Shown here piece by piece: positions 63,681 through 64,000 of a stretch of DNA of 64,000 nt. This stretch comes from Pseudomonadota bacterium (lineage in GTDB: Bacteria > Pseudomonadota > Alphaproteobacteria > Rhodospirillales > Magnetospirillaceae): the NCBI GenBank assembly GCA_023426365.1, contig JAFAAW010000092.1, positions 1 through 64,000 on the forward strand, written 5' to 3'. The notes beneath the pieces were generated by a model, which did not search any database, was not told where the DNA came from, and saw only the letters and a list, made by a program, of their open reading frames with translations. How positions within the stretch are numbered: the first letter of the stretch is position 1; the number at the start of each line of letters is the position of its first letter. The position numbers and the translations under genes were made by a program.

Positions 63681-64000
63681 CCGACGCCGACAAGGCGAAT
63701 TTTCGGCATGCCCGCATGCGGTGGTCATTCGACCCCCAGGCGGGCATGTCCTTTTGCGCGCCTGTAACTACCGCCCACACGTAGAAATTCACCCGACCAT
63801 ACCAGCGATAAAACCAACACCTGCACAGCAGTGCATAAGATTATTTATGAACAATTCATTATTCGATACGCACAACAACTTTGCCTTCACAACTCACTTG
63901 CAAATTTTTATATAGCGTTCACATAGTCCAGAAACGACATTCACACACCATCCCTATCGTCATGCAAGCATCGAACACATTTCAGAGGGGACTGGCGCAT
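63681..64000. other. AT-rich 3' end region
   Basis: No complete gene visible. The last 15 bases contain GAGGGG and end in AT, so a plus-strand gene may begin at 63999 beyond the window; this cannot be confirmed. Confidence 0.35.

Overview
The window reads as chromosomal DNA of a high-GC alphaproteobacterium of the Rhodospirillales, most like Magnetospirillum and its relatives. The evidence is strong GC third-position bias, a nirT-nirB-nirE-nirC-nirF-nirDLGH-nirJ-nirN cluster divergent from nirS, a class I PHA synthase, an orphan FliN-like protein and an alphaproteobacterial DUF4169 protein. No phage, IS element, plasmid origin or CRISPR array was seen.

Layout: the left edge (1-145) has two sigma70-type promoters in tandem reading leftward out of the window. 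Next come a SPOR/TPR lipoprotein, a CYTH-CHAD protein, two identical tRNA-Asp genes, an L-lactate dehydrogenase, an ammonium transporter with a divergent 58-aa gene behind a sigma54-type promoter, a PDC-PAS histidine kinase, an alpha/beta hydrolase, a MarR regulator and a fumarylpyruvate-hydrolase-like enzyme. From 11.3 to 14.8 kb lies a four-gene exported-protein locus behind a sigma54-type promoter: a large Gly/Asn/Ser-rich repeat protein, two small proteins with double-glycine-like motifs, and an exported C39-like peptidase. This is the most novel-looking system here and resembles functional-amyloid (Fap-type) loci. Biotin genes follow (bioB divergent from bioF-bioH/G-like-bioC-bioD-bioA), then a run of small secreted proteins, two with peptidoglycan-binding folds.

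From 23.7 to 31.7 kb the genes concern carbon storage and metabolism (phaC, transaldolase, acetyl-CoA hydrolase/CoA-transferase, PfkB kinase), with an orphan FliN, a nucleotidyltransferase-metallophosphoesterase pair and a CBS protein. An ABC exporter and a TetR-controlled RND efflux pair (31.8-38.5 kb) come next, the TetR gene being preceded by two tandem palindromes. A CHRD/RTX protein and a group of nucleotidyltransferase and CDP-alcohol-phosphotransferase-like genes occupy 39-43 kb.

The denitrification block (43.4-57.6 kb) makes cytochrome cd1 nitrite reductase (nirS) and its heme d1 (nirE, nirF, nirDLGH, nirJ, nirN), supplies electrons (NirT-like tetraheme, NirB-like diheme, NirC, an amicyanin-like cupredoxin), and regulates it through two CRP/FNR proteins; three FNR/DNR-type boxes sit at the expected promoters. 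Downstream is a two-subunit heme-copper-oxidase-like pair that has a CuA site but lacks the usual CuB histidine pair. The window ends with a complete branched-chain-amino-acid-type ABC transporter and a UspA protein.

Four copies of an undescribed intergenic element (conserved GC-rich core flanked by sequence-variable inverted repeats) lie at about 4.9, 14.8, 43.3 and 60.8 kb, all in the same orientation and all just after a plus-strand gene.
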